In this document: positions 8,815 through 19,408 of the stretch, piece by piece
How positions within the stretch are numbered: position 1 is the stretch's first letter
How the letters are laid out: the number at the start of each line of letters is the position of its first letter
From: Nioella halotolerans
Lineage (GTDB): Bacteria; Pseudomonadota; Alphaproteobacteria; Rhodobacterales; Rhodobacteraceae
Reading direction: 5' to 3'
DNA length: 64,000 bases
NCBI GenBank assembly: GCA_003428585.1
Contig: QVQC01000062.1
Location: forward strand, 1-64,000
Notes under the pieces: generated by a model
The model's database searches: none
The model's input: the letters and a program-made list of their open reading frames with translations, nothing else
Told to the model about the DNA's origin: nothing
Made by a program: the position numbers and the translations under genes

Positions 8815-11094
8815 ATGACCGATGGAAAACACGACGCGTTCCGGCAGGGCGCACTGGATTACCACGCGTTTCCAAAGCCCGGAAAGCTGGAAATCCGCGC
8901 GACCAAGCCCCTTGCCAACGGGTACGACCTTGCCCGGGCCTACAGCCCGGGCGTCGCGGAGGCCTGCGTCGAGATCGAGCGCGACCCGGTCGCGGCGTCG
9001 CGCTACACCGCGCGCGGCAACCTTGTCGCTGTGGTGTCGAACGGCAGCGCGGTGCTGGGTCTGGGCAATATCGGCGCGCTTGCCTCCAAGCCCGTGATGG
9101 AAGGCAAGGCCGTCCTGTTCAAGAAATTCGCCAACGTGGACTGCTTCGACATCGAGGTGAACGAATCCGACCCCGAGAAACTGGCCGAGATCGTCTGCTC
9201 GCTGGAACCCACCTTCGGCGCCATCAACCTTGAGGATATCAAGGCCCCCGATTGCTTCATCGTGGAAAGGATTTGCCGCGAGCGGATGGGCATTCCCGTC
9301 TTCCACGACGACCAGCATGGCACCGCCATCGTCGTCGGCGCCGCGGCGACCAACGCGCTGCATCTGGCGGGCAAGCGGTTCGCGGATATCAAGGTCGTCT
9401 CCACTGGCGGCGGGGCGGCGGGGATCGCCTGCCTCAACATGCTGCTGAAACTGGGCGTGAAACGCGAAAACGTCTGGTTGTGCGACATCAACGGGCTGGT
9501 TTACGAAGCCCGGACCGAGGATATGAACCCGCAAAAGGCGGCTTATGCGCAGGCCAGCGATTTGCGGACGCTGGATGAGGTGATCGCGGGCGCCGACCTC
9601 TTCCTGGGCCTGTCCGGGCCGGGTGTGCTGACGCCCGCGATGGTCGAGAAGATGGCCGAGCGGCCGATCATTTTCGCGCTTGCCAACCCGGCGCCCGAGA
9701 TCCTGCCCGATGACGTGCGCAGCGTCACGCCGGATGCGATCATCGCCACCGGGCGCAGCGATTTTCCCAACCAGGTCAACAACGTCCTGTGCTTTCCCTT
9801 CATCTTCCGCGGCGCGCTCGACGTTGGCGCGACCGAGATCAACGATGCCATGCAGATCGGCTGCGTGGAGGGGATCGCGGCGCTTGCCCGCGCCACGACA
9901 AGCGCCGAGGCCGCCGCCGCCTACAAGGGCGAACAATTGACCTTCGGCCCCGATTACCTGATCCCCAAGCCCTTCGATCCGCGCCTTATCGGTGTCGTCG
10001 CCAGTTCGGTTGCCGAGGCCGCGATGGATAGCGGCGTGGCGACCCGCCCGCTCGACGATCTGGAGACCTACAAGGAGCGGCTCAACCAGTCGGTGTTCCG
10101 GTCCGCGCTGATCATGAAGCCGGTCTTCGAGTCGGCGGCGACGACGACGCGCAAGCTGGTTTTTGCCGAGGGCGAGGATGAACGGGTGTTGCGCGCTGCG
10201 CAGGCGATGCTGGAAGACACCACCGATACGCCCACGCTGATCGGGCGCCCCGAGGTGGTGCAGATGCGGATCGAGCGCGCCGGCCTGACGATCCGGCCCG
10301 AGCGCGATTTCGAACTGATCAACCCGGAAAACGACCGCCGCTACCGCGACTATTGGCAAAGCTACCTCGACCGGATGCAGCGCAAGGGCGTCACGCCCGA
10401 CCTCGCCCGCGCCATCCTGCGCACCAACACCACCGCGATCGGCGCGGTCGCGGTCGCGCGCGGCGAGGCGGATTCGCTGATCTGCGGCACGTTCGGGCAA
10501 TACCTGTGGCACCTGAACTACGTTCAGCAATTGCTGTGCGACGGGGGGCTGCACCCGGTCGGCGCGCTCAGCCTGATGATCCTCGAGGACGGGCCGCTGT
10601 TCATCGCCGACACCCATGTGCACGCGGTGCCGACGCCGGACCAGATCGTCGAGACGGTGATCGCTGCCGCGCGCCATGTCGGGCGGTTCGGGATCGCGCC
10701 TAAGATCGCGCTTTGCTCCGGGTCTCAATTCGGCAACCTTGACAGTGACAGCGGCCGGCGCATGCGCGCCGCCCTGGACATTCTTGATGGTATGGCGCTT
10801 GATTTCACCTATGAAGGCGAAATGCATGTCGATGCCGCGCTGGACCCGGCGCTGCGCGAGCGGATCTTCCCCGGCAACCGGCTTGAAGGCGCGGCGAACG
10901 CGCTCGTCTTCGCCTCGACCGATGCAGCGGGTGCGACCCGCAACATCCTCAAGACGCGGGCCGGCGGGCTGGAGGTCGGGCCGATCCTGATGGGGATGGG
11001 CAACCGGGCCTTCATCGTGACGCCCTCGATCACGGCGCGCGGGCTGCTCAACGTCTCCGCCCTCGCCGGGACGCCGGTGCATCATTACGGGTGA
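8815..11094 (+). CDS. maeB: NADP-dependent malic enzyme with phosphotransacetylase-like domain
   Basis: 759 residues, typical for MaeB. It oxidatively decarboxylates malate to pyruvate, feeding gluconeogenesis and NADPH supply. Residues 1 to about 430 are the malic enzyme part ([23 protein letters not shown], the Rossmann [14 protein letters not shown], and [11 protein letters not shown]). About 430-759 is the phosphotransacetylase-like domain ([19 protein letters not shown]), which in this family is regulatory and binds acetyl-CoA. A GGGGAGG site precedes the ATG. Confidence 0.95.
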   Translation: MTDGKHDAFRQGALDYHAFPKPGKLEIRATKPLANGYDLARAYSPGVAEACVEIERDPVAASRYTARGNLVAVVSNGSAVLGLGNIGALASKPVMEGKAVLFKKFANVDCFDIEVNESDPEKLAEIVCSLEPTFGAINLEDIKAPDCFIVERICRERMGIPVFHDDQHGTAIVVGAAATNALHLAGKRFADIKVVSTGGGAAGIACLNMLLKLGVKRENVWLCDINGLVYEARTEDMNPQKAAYAQASDLRTLDEVIAGADLFLGLSGPGVLTPAMVEKMAERPIIFALANPAPEILPDDVRSVTPDAIIATGRSDFPNQVNNVLCFPFIFRGALDVGATEINDAMQIGCVEGIAALARATTSAEAAAAYKGEQLTFGPDYLIPKPFDPRLIGVVASSVAEAAMDSGVATRPLDDLETYKERLNQSVFRSALIMKPVFESAATTTRKLVFAEGEDERVLRAAQAMLEDTTDTPTLIGRPEVVQMRIERAGLTIRPERDFELINPENDRRYRDYWQSYLDRMQRKGVTPDLARAILRTNTTAIGAVAVARGEADSLICGTFGQYLWHLNYVQQLLCDGGLHPVGALSLMILEDGPLFIADTHVHAVPTPDQIVETVIAAARHVGRFGIAPKIALCSGSQFGNLDSDSGRRMRAALDILDGMALDFTYEGEMHVDAALDPALRERIFPGNRLEGAANALVFASTDAAGATRNILKTRAGGLEVGPILMGMGNRAFIVTPSITARGLLNVSALAGTPVHHYG

Positions 11095-11193
11095 CATGCG
11101 CGGCCCTGCGGCAATCGAACCCTTTGTGCGCGATCCCGCGCAACTGTAGGGGGAAGGGCAGGGGAATGCAGGACATTTATCGGAGGAGACGAC

Positions 11194-13083
11194 ATGGACT
11201 ACGCACAGGTCTATGCGCAAGCCAAGGCGGACCCTGACACCTTCTGGATGCGCGCCGCCGAGGCCATCGACTGGATGACCCCGCCGACGAAGGCGCTGTT
11301 TGACGACAACGCGCCGCTTTACGAATGGTTTTCGGACGGCACGCTCAATGCCTGCTGGAACGCGGTCGACCGGCATGTCGAGGCCGGCCATGGCGAGCGG
11401 ATCGCCATCATCCACGACAGCCCCATGAGCCATTCGAAGCATGAGATCACCTACGGCGAACTGCGCGATCGCGTGGCCAGCCTTGCCGGGGCGTTGCGCG
11501 CCAAGGGCGTCGAAAAGGGCGACCGGGTGATCATCTACATGCCGATGGTGCCCGAGGCGCTAGAAGCGATGCTGGCCTGTTCGCGGCTTGGCGCGATCCA
11601 TTCGGTCGTTTTCGGCGGCTTCGCGGCGCATGAACTGGCGGTCCGCATCGACGATTGCGAACCCAAATGCATCATCGCCGCCTCCTGCGGTCTGGAGCCG
11701 GGCCGCACCGTCCATTACAAGCCGCTGGTCGACGGGGCGATAGAGCAGGCACGCCACAAGCCCGACTTCTGCGTGATCTTCCAGCGCGAACAGGAGGTCG
11801 CCCATCTGGAGGCGGGGCGCGATCACGACTGGCATGCTTTCCAATACGGTGTCGCGCCGGCCGAATGCGTCCCGGTCGCGGGCAACCACCCGCATTACAT
11901 CCTCTACACGTCTGGCACCACTGGCCAGCCCAAGGGCGTGATCCGGGCCACCGGCGGGCATCTCGTGGCGCTCAACTGGACGATGCGCAACCTTTACGAC
12001 ATGAACCCCGGAGAGGTGTTCTGGACCGCGTCCGATGTCGGCTGGGTCGTCGGCCACAGCTATATCTGCTACGCGCCGCTGACCTTCGGCTGCACCACTG
12101 TCGTCTTCGAGGGAAAGCCCGTCGGCACCCCCGATGCCGGCACCTTCTGGCGCGTGGTCGAAGACCACAAGGTCAAGTGCCTGTTCACCGCGCCGACCGC
12201 GTTCCGCGCCATCAAGCGCGAGGATCCAACCGGGGCGCTTGTCGCCGATTACGACATCTCCTCGCTGGACACGCTCTTCCTCGCCGGGGAACGCGCCGAC
12301 CCCGATACCATCCAATGGGCGCAGGCCACGCTGAACGTGCCGGTGATTGACCATTGGTGGCAGACGGAAACCGGCTGGGCCATCGCCGGCAACCCGATCG
12401 GGATCGAGAAACTACCGGTCAAGATCGGCTCGCCGTCCGTGCCAATGCCGGGCTACGACGTGCAGATCCTTGACGAGGGCGGCCATCCGCTGCCCGACGG
12501 GGAACTGGGCGCCATCGCCGTGAAACTGCCGCTGCCGCCGGGCACGCTGCCCAACCTGTGGAAGGCCGAGGCGCGGTTCCGCAAATCCTACCTTGACCAT
12601 TTCCCCGGCTACTACGAGACCGGCGACGCGGGCTACAAGGACGCCGACGGCTACCTGTACATCATGGCGCGCACGGATGACGTGATCAACGTGGCCGGGC
12701 ACCGCCTGTCCACCGGCGGCATGGAGGAGGTGCTGGCCAGTCACCCGGACGTGGCCGAATGTGCCGTGATCGGTGTTGCCGATCCGCTGAAGGGGCAATT
12801 GCCGATGGGCTTTCTCTGCCTGAACGCGGGCACGCAGAAATCTGCCGAGGATGTCGCCGCGGATTGCGTCGCCATGGTGCGCGATCAAATCGGCCCGGTC
12901 GCGGCCTTCAAGCTGGCCACGGTGGTGCAGCGCCTGCCCAAGACACGTTCGGGCAAGATCCTGCGCGCGACCATGGTCAAGATTGCCGATGGCGAGGATT
13001 TCAAGATGCCCGCAACGATCGACGATCCGGCCATCCTCGACGAGATCGCCGAGGCGGCGAAGGCGCTTGGCTACCCGCGGTAA
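11194..13083 (+). CDS. prpE: Propionyl-CoA synthetase
   Basis: 629 residues, matching PrpE rather than the longer acetyl-CoA synthetase. It activates propionate to propionyl-CoA through an acyl-adenylate. The AMP-binding motif YTSGTTGQPKG is near residues 237-247, then WWQTETGWAI, YYETGDAGY, and the catalytic lysine in KTRSGKILR near 583-591. A GGAGGAG site precedes ATG 11194. A 15-bp hairpin follows. It is a family-level call; acetate use cannot be excluded. Confidence 0.9.
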   Translation: MDYAQVYAQAKADPDTFWMRAAEAIDWMTPPTKALFDDNAPLYEWFSDGTLNACWNAVDRHVEAGHGERIAIIHDSPMSHSKHEITYGELRDRVASLAGALRAKGVEKGDRVIIYMPMVPEALEAMLACSRLGAIHSVVFGGFAAHELAVRIDDCEPKCIIAASCGLEPGRTVHYKPLVDGAIEQARHKPDFCVIFQREQEVAHLEAGRDHDWHAFQYGVAPAECVPVAGNHPHYILYTSGTTGQPKGVIRATGGHLVALNWTMRNLYDMNPGEVFWTASDVGWVVGHSYICYAPLTFGCTTVVFEGKPVGTPDAGTFWRVVEDHKVKCLFTAPTAFRAIKREDPTGALVADYDISSLDTLFLAGERADPDTIQWAQATLNVPVIDHWWQTETGWAIAGNPIGIEKLPVKIGSPSVPMPGYDVQILDEGGHPLPDGELGAIAVKLPLPPGTLPNLWKAEARFRKSYLDHFPGYYETGDAGYKDADGYLYIMARTDDVINVAGHRLSTGGMEEVLASHPDVAECAVIGVADPLKGQLPMGFLCLNAGTQKSAEDVAADCVAMVRDQIGPVAAFKLATVVQRLPKTRSGKILRATMVKIADGEDFKMPATIDDPAILDEIAEAAKALGYPR

Positions 13084-13103
13084 TCCGGCGCCGCGCGCCA
13101 ACG

Positions 13104-13142
13104 GGGCCAAGGGCCGGGGCCATGTCGCCCGGCCCTTGGCCC
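13104..13142 (+). terminator. Strong hairpin after prpE
   Basis: A 15-bp perfect inverted repeat (GGGCCAAGGGCCGGG at 13104-13118, complement at 13128-13142) with a 9-base loop lies 20 bases after the prpE stop. Only a short T pair follows, so efficiency as an intrinsic terminator is uncertain. Confidence 0.65.
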
Positions 13143-13167
13143 TTGCCGATGCTTGGCGGGGACTGAT

Positions 13168-13183
13168 TTAACGTTTTGTTAAC
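13168..13183. promoter_or_regulatory. TTAAC-N5-GTTAA inverted repeat before the hybrid kinase
   Basis: The sequence TTAACGTTTTGTTAAC forms an imperfect palindrome about 45 bases before the kinase ATG. It resembles half of the palindrome before maeB (TTTAACGTTAAA). It could be an operator or simply an AT-rich promoter region. Confidence 0.3.
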
Positions 13184-13226
13184 CGTTCATCGCATCTGAT
13201 GAAACCGGGACAAAACAGGCACTTGC

Positions 13227-14762
13227 ATGCAGCGGCCGGGCAAAGAGGAGAAGATTGACGCAGGCGGCCCCGCGGCCGAGACTGCCGCTGTGCGCGATGC
13301 TTTGCGCCTGTATGGGCACGATATCCGCGCCGCGATGTCCGATGTGATCGGCGGATTGCGCCTGATGGACCTCGACCGCCTGCCGCCAGACTTGCAAAGC
13401 CAGATCGAGCGGGTGCGCGTGGCGAGCGAAACGCTCGCCGAACTGCTTGACGGGGCGATGATGCAGGTCTCGGGCGAGGTCGGCCACGGGGTGGCGTCGC
13501 AAAGCTTCGCTTTCCGCAGTTTCCTTGCAGAGATAGACCTGCGCTGGTCAGGCCGGGCGCGGGAACAGGGGCTGTCCTTCCTGTTGGAGGTGCAGCCGCA
13601 GGTGCCCGAACGGGTTCAACTGGCGAAGATCGAGCTTGACCGGATCCTCGGCAACCTGATCGCCAACGCGATGAAATTCACCGATGCGGGCGAGGTCAGC
13701 CTGAAGGTCGGCATTCGGGACGGGACCCTGCAATTCTGCGTCCGCGACGAGGGGCAGGGGTTTTCCGACCCGGCGCTGGAGCGGCTTTTCCTGCCCGGCG
13801 GGCGCCCCGCGGATGAACGCCGGCCGGGCAGCGGGCTCGGCTTGCATATCTCCAAGGAACTGGCCGTCCGGCTTGGCGGGACGCTGTCGGTGCGCAACCG
13901 GCAGACCCGCGGCGCCTGCGTGTCGCTGCGGATTCCGGCCGGCGCGTGGGAGTGCCGCGACGCGCCCGTTTCGCCGCCGGACCTTTCGGGGCTGACCATT
14001 CTCGTGGCGGAGGACAACGAGACCAACCAGATCCTCGTGCGCCAGATGCTGGAGGGCATGGGCGCGCGCATGGTACTGGCCCGCGACGGGCAGGAGGCGC
14101 TTGACCTTCTGGCGCGCGCGCCCGTCGATATCGCGTTGATCGACATCGAGATGCCGCGCCTGACGGGCATCGAGGTGATGCAACGCCTGCGCGCGCGGAC
14201 GGGGTTCGACATACCGTTGATCGCGCTCACCGCCTATGTCATGCGCGAGAACCGCGAGGCGATCTATGCCGCCGGGGCCGACGGGGTGATCGCCAAGCCC
14301 ATCGGCTCGGTGGCCGGTTTCGGAACGGCGATCCGGCGTCACGTGGATGACAGCGGCCCGCGCGATACGGCCCATGCGCCGCCAGAGACCGACGAGGCGC
14401 CGAAGGCTTGTGGCACGCTTGACCGCAACCGGTTCGAGGCGATCCTGCAAGCCGCCGGCCCCGACGGGCGCGTGGAATTCCTCACCCACCTGCTGCAGGA
14501 TCTGCGGGCCGTGCGTGCCGATATGAACCGGGCGATCCGCGACAGCGACCGGTCGGGTGCACGGGCGGGCAGCCATATCCTGATCTCGCTCGCGGGGGCG
14601 GTCGGGGCCGACCGCCTGCAGCAACTGGCCGAGTCGCTCAATGCCGCGGCGCACCGGGACAGGCTGCCGGAGGCGCGAAGCCTGATCGCCAGCTGCGATT
14701 CCGCGCTTGCCACGCTGATCACGGAGGTCGAGCGCCGGGCAAGGCGCGAGGCGGGGGGCTAG
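13227..14762 (+). CDS. Soluble hybrid histidine kinase-receiver-Hpt protein
   Basis: 511 residues without signal peptide or membrane segment. The order is a short phosphoacceptor helix with His31 (GHDIRAAMSDV), HATPase (N box around Asn143/Asn147, DEGQG at 174-178, GSGLGL at 201-206), a receiver domain (AEDN at 261-264, phosphoacceptor Asp306 in IDIEMP, Lys357), and a C-terminal Hpt-like helix with His450 (AGSHILISLAGAVGA). All residues needed for a His-Asp-His relay are present. There is no PAS or GAF sensor, so input must come through a partner or the short N-terminus. No cognate regulator lies alongside. The start is uncertain because the ribosome site is weak. Confidence 0.85.
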   Translation: MQRPGKEEKIDAGGPAAETAAVRDALRLYGHDIRAAMSDVIGGLRLMDLDRLPPDLQSQIERVRVASETLAELLDGAMMQVSGEVGHGVASQSFAFRSFLAEIDLRWSGRAREQGLSFLLEVQPQVPERVQLAKIELDRILGNLIANAMKFTDAGEVSLKVGIRDGTLQFCVRDEGQGFSDPALERLFLPGGRPADERRPGSGLGLHISKELAVRLGGTLSVRNRQTRGACVSLRIPAGAWECRDAPVSPPDLSGLTILVAEDNETNQILVRQMLEGMGARMVLARDGQEALDLLARAPVDIALIDIEMPRLTGIEVMQRLRARTGFDIPLIALTAYVMRENREAIYAAGADGVIAKPIGSVAGFGTAIRRHVDDSGPRDTAHAPPETDEAPKACGTLDRNRFEAILQAAGPDGRVEFLTHLLQDLRAVRADMNRAIRDSDRSGARAGSHILISLAGAVGADRLQQLAESLNAAAHRDRLPEARSLIASCDSALATLITEVERRARREAGG

Positions 14763-14824
14763 CGGAAGGCTTGCAAGCGCCCCGTCGCGCGCTCACAGTG
14801 GGGCAAAACACCGGAGGTTCCCTG

Positions 14825-15217
14825 ATGTCCCTGCTTGACGAGGCGGCGCGCGTGCGTCTGCGCGCCCACACCCCCTATTCGGAGTTCAAGGTGGGCGCCG
14901 CGATCCGTAGCAGGGAAGGCAACCTGCACCTTGGCTGCAACGTGGAAAACATCGCCTACCCGGAGGGCACCTGCGCCGAGGCCGGCGCCATTGCCGCGAT
15001 GATCGCCGGCGGCGACACGCGGATCGCGGAAATCGCGGTCATCGCCGACAGCCCCGACCCGGTGCCGCCCTGTGGTGGCTGCCGCCAGAAACTGGCCGAG
15101 TTCGCCGATGGCGACACGCCCGTGCTGCTGGCCAATACCGCTGGCAAGACCCTGCGCACCACGGTGGCAGAGCTTCTGCCCGGCGCGTTCAGTGCAACCC
15201 ACTTCAAGAAGGACTAG
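14825..15217 (+). CDS. cdd: Cytidine deaminase
   Basis: 130 residues, the small tetrameric type. It deaminates cytidine and deoxycytidine to uridine forms. The zinc site is visible as CAE at residues 50-52 and PCGGC at 82-86; Glu52 is the proton shuttle. GGAGG lies before ATG 14825. It is the first gene of cdd-deoA-deoB-add-upp; deoA begins 3 bases after its stop. Confidence 0.95.
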   Translation: MSLLDEAARVRLRAHTPYSEFKVGAAIRSREGNLHLGCNVENIAYPEGTCAEAGAIAAMIAGGDTRIAEIAVIADSPDPVPPCGGCRQKLAEFADGDTPVLLANTAGKTLRTTVAELLPGAFSATHFKKD

Positions 15218-15220
15218 GCC

Positions 15221-16528
15221 ATGGACGCCCGCGCCATTCTCGCCCGCCTGCGCAAGGGCGACTCGCTGAGCGCGGACCACTACGGCTGGTTCGCGCGCGG
15301 GCTTGCCGATGGCACGGTCAGCGACGCGCAGGCCGGGGCCTTCGCCATGGCGATCTGCAAGAGCCCGATCGGCCGCGACGGGCGGGTCAGCCTGACCCAT
15401 GCCATGCGCGACAGCGGGCAGGTGCTGGACTGGGACCTGCCGGGGCCGGTGCTTGACAAGCATTCGACCGGCGGGGTGGGAGACACGGTGTCGCTGCCGC
15501 TGGCCCCCGCGCTTGCCGCCTGCGGGGCATACGTGCCGATGCTCTCGGGCCGGGGGCTCGGCCATACCGGCGGTACGCTCGACAAGATGGAGGCGATCCC
15601 CGGCTACCGCGCCATCCTCGGCAACGCGGAACTGGCCCGCGTGGTGCGGGACGTAGGCTGTGCAATCGTCGGCGCCTCGGGCGAGATCGCGCCGGCCGAC
15701 AAGCGGCTTTACGCGGTGCGCGACGTGACATCGACGGTGGAAAGCATCGACCTGATCACCGCGTCGATCCTGTCCAAGAAGCTGTCGGAGGGGCTGGACG
15801 GGCTGGTTCTGGATGTAAAGACAGGCTCCGGCGCGTTCATGGAGGATCCCGCCGATGCGTTGGCCCTTGCAAAATCGCTGGTCGATACGGCGCAGGGGGC
15901 CGGGTGCCGCTGCACCGCGCTTCTGACCGACATGAGCCAGCCGCTCGCCCCCAGCGCGGGCAACGCGCTCGAAGTGATCGAGGCGATGGAGATCCTGACC
16001 GGCGCCGGCGGATCGGACCGGCTGCGCCGCCTCGTGCTGGCGCTTGGCGGGGAGCTACTGGCGCTTGGCGGTCTGGTCGCGAATGCCGCCGAGGGGGAGG
16101 CGAAGATCGACTCGGCTTTCACGTCGGGCGCGGCGGCGGAGGTTTTCGGGCGCATGGTGGCCACGCTTGGCGGGCCCACGGATTTCACCGCCCGCTGGCG
16201 CGACCGGCTGCCCTCGGCCCCGGTGCTGGTGGAGATCCGGCCCAAGCGCCCCGGCTATATCGCCAGTATCGACACCCGCGCGCTTGGCGAGGCGGTGGTG
16301 CATCTGGGCGGCGGGCGGCTGGTGCAAAGCGACAAGGTGGATCCGGCGGTCGGGCTTTCCGCCATTGCCGGGATCGGCGACCGGGTGGACCCGGAGGTGC
16401 CGCTTGCCCGGATCCATGCCCGTGACGAGGACAGCGCCCGCGCCGCGGCGGAGGTGCTGCACGACGCCACCCGTGTCAGCGAAGCGCCGGTCGCGCCGCC
16501 AGATCTTATACAGGAAAGGATCGCCTGA
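15221..16528 (+). CDS. deoA: Thymidine phosphorylase
   Basis: 435 residues. It phosphorolyses thymidine and deoxyuridine to the base and deoxyribose 1-phosphate. DKHSTGGVGD at residues 79-88 (phosphate site) and the family signature SGRGLGHTGGTLDKME at 109-124 are intact. It shares the TGATG stop/start with deoB, so translation is probably coupled. The deoxyribose 1-phosphate it makes is the DeoB substrate. Confidence 0.95.
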   Translation: MDARAILARLRKGDSLSADHYGWFARGLADGTVSDAQAGAFAMAICKSPIGRDGRVSLTHAMRDSGQVLDWDLPGPVLDKHSTGGVGDTVSLPLAPALAACGAYVPMLSGRGLGHTGGTLDKMEAIPGYRAILGNAELARVVRDVGCAIVGASGEIAPADKRLYAVRDVTSTVESIDLITASILSKKLSEGLDGLVLDVKTGSGAFMEDPADALALAKSLVDTAQGAGCRCTALLTDMSQPLAPSAGNALEVIEAMEILTGAGGSDRLRRLVLALGGELLALGGLVANAAEGEAKIDSAFTSGAAAEVFGRMVATLGGPTDFTARWRDRLPSAPVLVEIRPKRPGYIASIDTRALGEAVVHLGGGRLVQSDKVDPAVGLSAIAGIGDRVDPEVPLARIHARDEDSARAAAEVLHDATRVSEAPVAPPDLIQERIA

Positions 16529-17736
16529 TGCCGCGCGCCTTCCTCGTGGTGATGGATTCGGTGGGCTGCGGCGGCGCGCCCGACGCCGCCCGGTTCTTCA
16601 ACGCCGAGACGCCCGACACTGGTGCCAACACGCTGGCCCATATTGCCGCCGCATGCGCCGCTGGCCGGGCGGAGGAGGGACGCAGTGGCCCGCTGCACCT
16701 TCCCAATCTCGATGCGCTCGGGCTGGGGGCGGCGGTGCGGCTGGCCTCGGGCGCGGACGCGCCGGGGCTTGGGGCGGTGCCGCAGGGCCTGTGGGGGGCG
16801 GCCACGGAGATCAGCCCGGGCAAGGATACGCCCTCTGGCCACTGGGAACTGGCCGGGCTGCCAGTGCCGTGGGACTGGACCTATTTTCCAGAAAGCGATC
16901 CCTGTTTCCCGCCCGATCTTGTAGAAGAGGTCACGCGCATCGCCGGCACCGACGGCATCCTCGGCAACCGTCACGCCTCGGGCACCGCGATCATCGCAGA
17001 GGAGGGCGCGCGCCACCAGCAAACCGGTTGGCCGATCTGCTACACCTCCGCCGACAGCGTGTTCCAGATCGCCGCGCACGAGGACAGCTTCGGTCTGGAC
17101 CGGCTGCTGGACCTGTGCGAACGCCTCGCCCCGACGCTGCACGCGATGAAGGTGGGCCGTGTCATCGCGCGGCCTTTCGTGGGGGAGCCCGGCAATTACG
17201 CGCGCACCGGCAACCGCCATGACTACGCGATAGAACCGCCGGCGCCGACGCTGCTGGACTGGGTGCAAGGGGCGGGGGGCACCGTCCATGCCGTGGGCAA
17301 GATCGGTGACATCTTTTCCATGCGCGGCATCGACGACGTGGTCAAGGGACCGGACCGGGAGTTGATGCGCCACCTGTCGGACCTCGTTGACACGGCCGAG
17401 CCGGGCAGCCTGACCTTCGCCAATTTCGTGGAATTCGACAGCCTCTACGGCCACCGGCGCGACGTGGCGGGCTATGCGCGCCATCTTGAATGGTTCGACG
17501 CCGCGCTTGGCCCGATCCTCGCCCGCCTGCGCCCTGACGACCTGATGATCCTTACCGCCGACCACGGCAACGATCCCACATGGGTCGGCACCGATCACAC
17601 CCGCGAACGCGTGCCGGTGCTTGGCAAGGGCGTGCAAAGCGGGCAGACAGGGCTTTGCGCCTTCGCGGATGTCGCGGCCAGCATCGCCGCGCATCTGGGC
17701 GTGCCAAGCGAGGGACCGGGGCGGAGCTTCCTGTGA
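16528..17736 (+). CDS. deoB: Phosphopentomutase
   Basis: 402 residues. It converts (deoxy)ribose 1-phosphate to the 5-phosphate. An alkaline-phosphatase-superfamily enzyme with two Mn sites: DSVGCGGAPDA from residue 10 holds the first ligand Asp, and TADHGNDPTWVGTDHTRER near 340-357 carries C-terminal ligands. The start overlaps deoA by one base, and the stop overlaps the GTG of add. Confidence 0.95.
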   Translation: MPRAFLVVMDSVGCGGAPDAARFFNAETPDTGANTLAHIAAACAAGRAEEGRSGPLHLPNLDALGLGAAVRLASGADAPGLGAVPQGLWGAATEISPGKDTPSGHWELAGLPVPWDWTYFPESDPCFPPDLVEEVTRIAGTDGILGNRHASGTAIIAEEGARHQQTGWPICYTSADSVFQIAAHEDSFGLDRLLDLCERLAPTLHAMKVGRVIARPFVGEPGNYARTGNRHDYAIEPPAPTLLDWVQGAGGTVHAVGKIGDIFSMRGIDDVVKGPDRELMRHLSDLVDTAEPGSLTFANFVEFDSLYGHRRDVAGYARHLEWFDAALGPILARLRPDDLMILTADHGNDPTWVGTDHTRERVPVLGKGVQSGQTGLCAFADVAASIAAHLGVPSEGPGRSFL

Positions 17737-18710
17737 GACCGAAGATCGAACTGCACCTGCACCTCGAAGGCGGCGCGCCGCCCGCCTTCATCCGCGGTAT
17801 CGCGCGGGAAAAGGGCGTCGACCTGTCAAGCATCTTCCGTCATGACGGCGGCTATGCCTACAAGGATTTCGGGCATTTCCTGAAGGTCTACGAGGCCGCG
17901 ACAAGCGTGCTGACACGCCCGGAGGATTACGGCCGCCTGACCCGCGCGGTGCTGGAGGAAAGCGCCGCGAACGGCGTCGTCTATTCCGAAGCCTTCCTCA
18001 GCCCGGATTTCTGCGGCGGCGGTGACGTTGGGGCATGGCGCGAATATCTTTCCGCCATCGCGGAAACCGCGCGCAAGGCCGAGGCCGATCTTGGCATCAC
18101 CCTGCGCGGCATCGTGACCTGTATCCGCCATTTCGGCCCCGAGAAGGCCAAGACGATTGCGCGTTGTGCCGCCGAGACCAAGGGCGATTTCCTAAATGGC
18201 TTCGGCATCGCGGGCGACGAGATGGTGGGCAAGCCCCGTGATTTCCGCTGGGCCTTTGATTGCGCGCGCGAGGCGGGGCTGCGGCTGACCGCTCATGCCG
18301 GCGAATGGGGTGGGGCGGACAGCGTGCGCGACGCGATCCGCGACCTGGCGGTCGAACGGATCGGCCACGGGGTGCAGGCCATCGACGACCCGGCCCTTGT
18401 CGATGACATCGCCGAGGCCGGGATCACGCTGGAATGCTGTCCGGGGTCCAACGTCTTTCTGGGTGTCTATCCCGACTGGGCCTCTCACCCCATTGAAAAG
18501 CTGCGTGAAAAAGGTGTGAAGGTCACCGTCTCCACCGACGACCCGCCGTTTTTCCACACCACGATGCGCACCGAATACGACCGCCTGTCCGCAACCTTCG
18601 GCTGGGACGAGACGGTGTTCGAAGAGATTGAGGCCAATGCGCTTGCCGCTGCCTTTTGCGACGAGGAAACCCGCGCGCGCATTGCCAAGACACTGAAGAA
18701 AGGAACCTGA
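17733..18710 (+). CDS. add: Adenosine deaminase
   Basis: 325 residues from GTG 17733, which overlaps the deoB stop (GTGA) and has GGAG ahead. It deaminates adenosine and deoxyadenosine. Zinc and catalytic motifs are intact: HLHLEG near residue 8, HAGE near 188-191, GHG, and STDDPPFF near 267. Several upstream in-frame starts inside deoB were rejected. Last overlap: its TGA shares a base with the upp ATG. Confidence 0.93.
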   Translation: MRPKIELHLHLEGGAPPAFIRGIAREKGVDLSSIFRHDGGYAYKDFGHFLKVYEAATSVLTRPEDYGRLTRAVLEESAANGVVYSEAFLSPDFCGGGDVGAWREYLSAIAETARKAEADLGITLRGIVTCIRHFGPEKAKTIARCAAETKGDFLNGFGIAGDEMVGKPRDFRWAFDCAREAGLRLTAHAGEWGGADSVRDAIRDLAVERIGHGVQAIDDPALVDDIAEAGITLECCPGSNVFLGVYPDWASHPIEKLREKGVKVTVSTDDPPFFHTTMRTEYDRLSATFGWDETVFEEIEANALAAAFCDEETRARIAKTLKKGT

Positions 18711-19339
18711 TGCAGCACCTTACCGTTGTCGAGCACCCGCTGGTTCAGCACAAGCTGACCATCATGCGCGAAAAACACACTTCCACCGCCGTCTTCCGCC
18801 AGCTTCTGCGCGAGATCAGCCAGTTGCTTGCCTACGAGGTCACGAGCGAATTGACGATGACAACCAAGCGGATCGACACGCCGCTGCAGCCGATGGACGC
18901 GCCGGTGCTGGCTGGGCGCAAGCTTGCGCTGATCTCGATCTTGCGGGCGGGCAATGGCTTGCTTGACGGGATGTTGGAACTGATCCCGTCGGCGCGGGTC
19001 GGCTTCGTCGGGCTTTACAGGGACGAGGCGACGTTGAAGCCGGTGCAATATTACTTCAAGGTGCCCGAGGAACTGGGCGAACGCATGGTGATCGCGGTTG
19101 ATCCGATGCTGGCCACCGGCAACAGTTCGGTCGCCGCCATCGACCTGCTGAAAGAAGCCGGGGCGACGGATATCCGCTTTCTCTGCCTGCTGGCCGCGCC
19201 CGAAGGCGTCGCCCGCATGAAAGAGGCCCACCCGGATGTTCCCATCGTCACCGCCGCGCTGGATAGTCATCTGAACGAAAAGGGATATATCGTTCCGGGC
19301 CTAGGGGATGCGGGTGACCGCATGTACGGCACGAAATAG
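18710..19339 (+). CDS. upp: Uracil phosphoribosyltransferase
   Basis: 209 residues. It forms UMP from uracil and PRPP. The PRPP loop reads [10 protein letters not shown] and the uracil-binding C-terminus [13 protein letters not shown] is conserved. It closes the operon, so uracil from deoxyuridine phosphorolysis is recaptured while the sugar goes to DeoB. Confidence 0.95.
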   Translation: MQHLTVVEHPLVQHKLTIMREKHTSTAVFRQLLREISQLLAYEVTSELTMTTKRIDTPLQPMDAPVLAGRKLALISILRAGNGLLDGMLELIPSARVGFVGLYRDEATLKPVQYYFKVPEELGERMVIAVDPMLATGNSSVAAIDLLKEAGATDIRFLCLLAAPEGVARMKEAHPDVPIVTAALDSHLNEKGYIVPGLGDAGDRMYGTK

Positions 19340-19408
19340 GGTATCCCCCCTTTACCTGACTTCGATCCTCTGCCACTCTCGACGCCACAGCAATGGGGGT
19401 TGTCTGGT

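Noticed and set aside
8671..11442. 923-codon open frame opposite maeB
   Set aside because: Antisense to maeB, rich in His/Arg/Gly and without homology that I can see; a GC-skew artefact.
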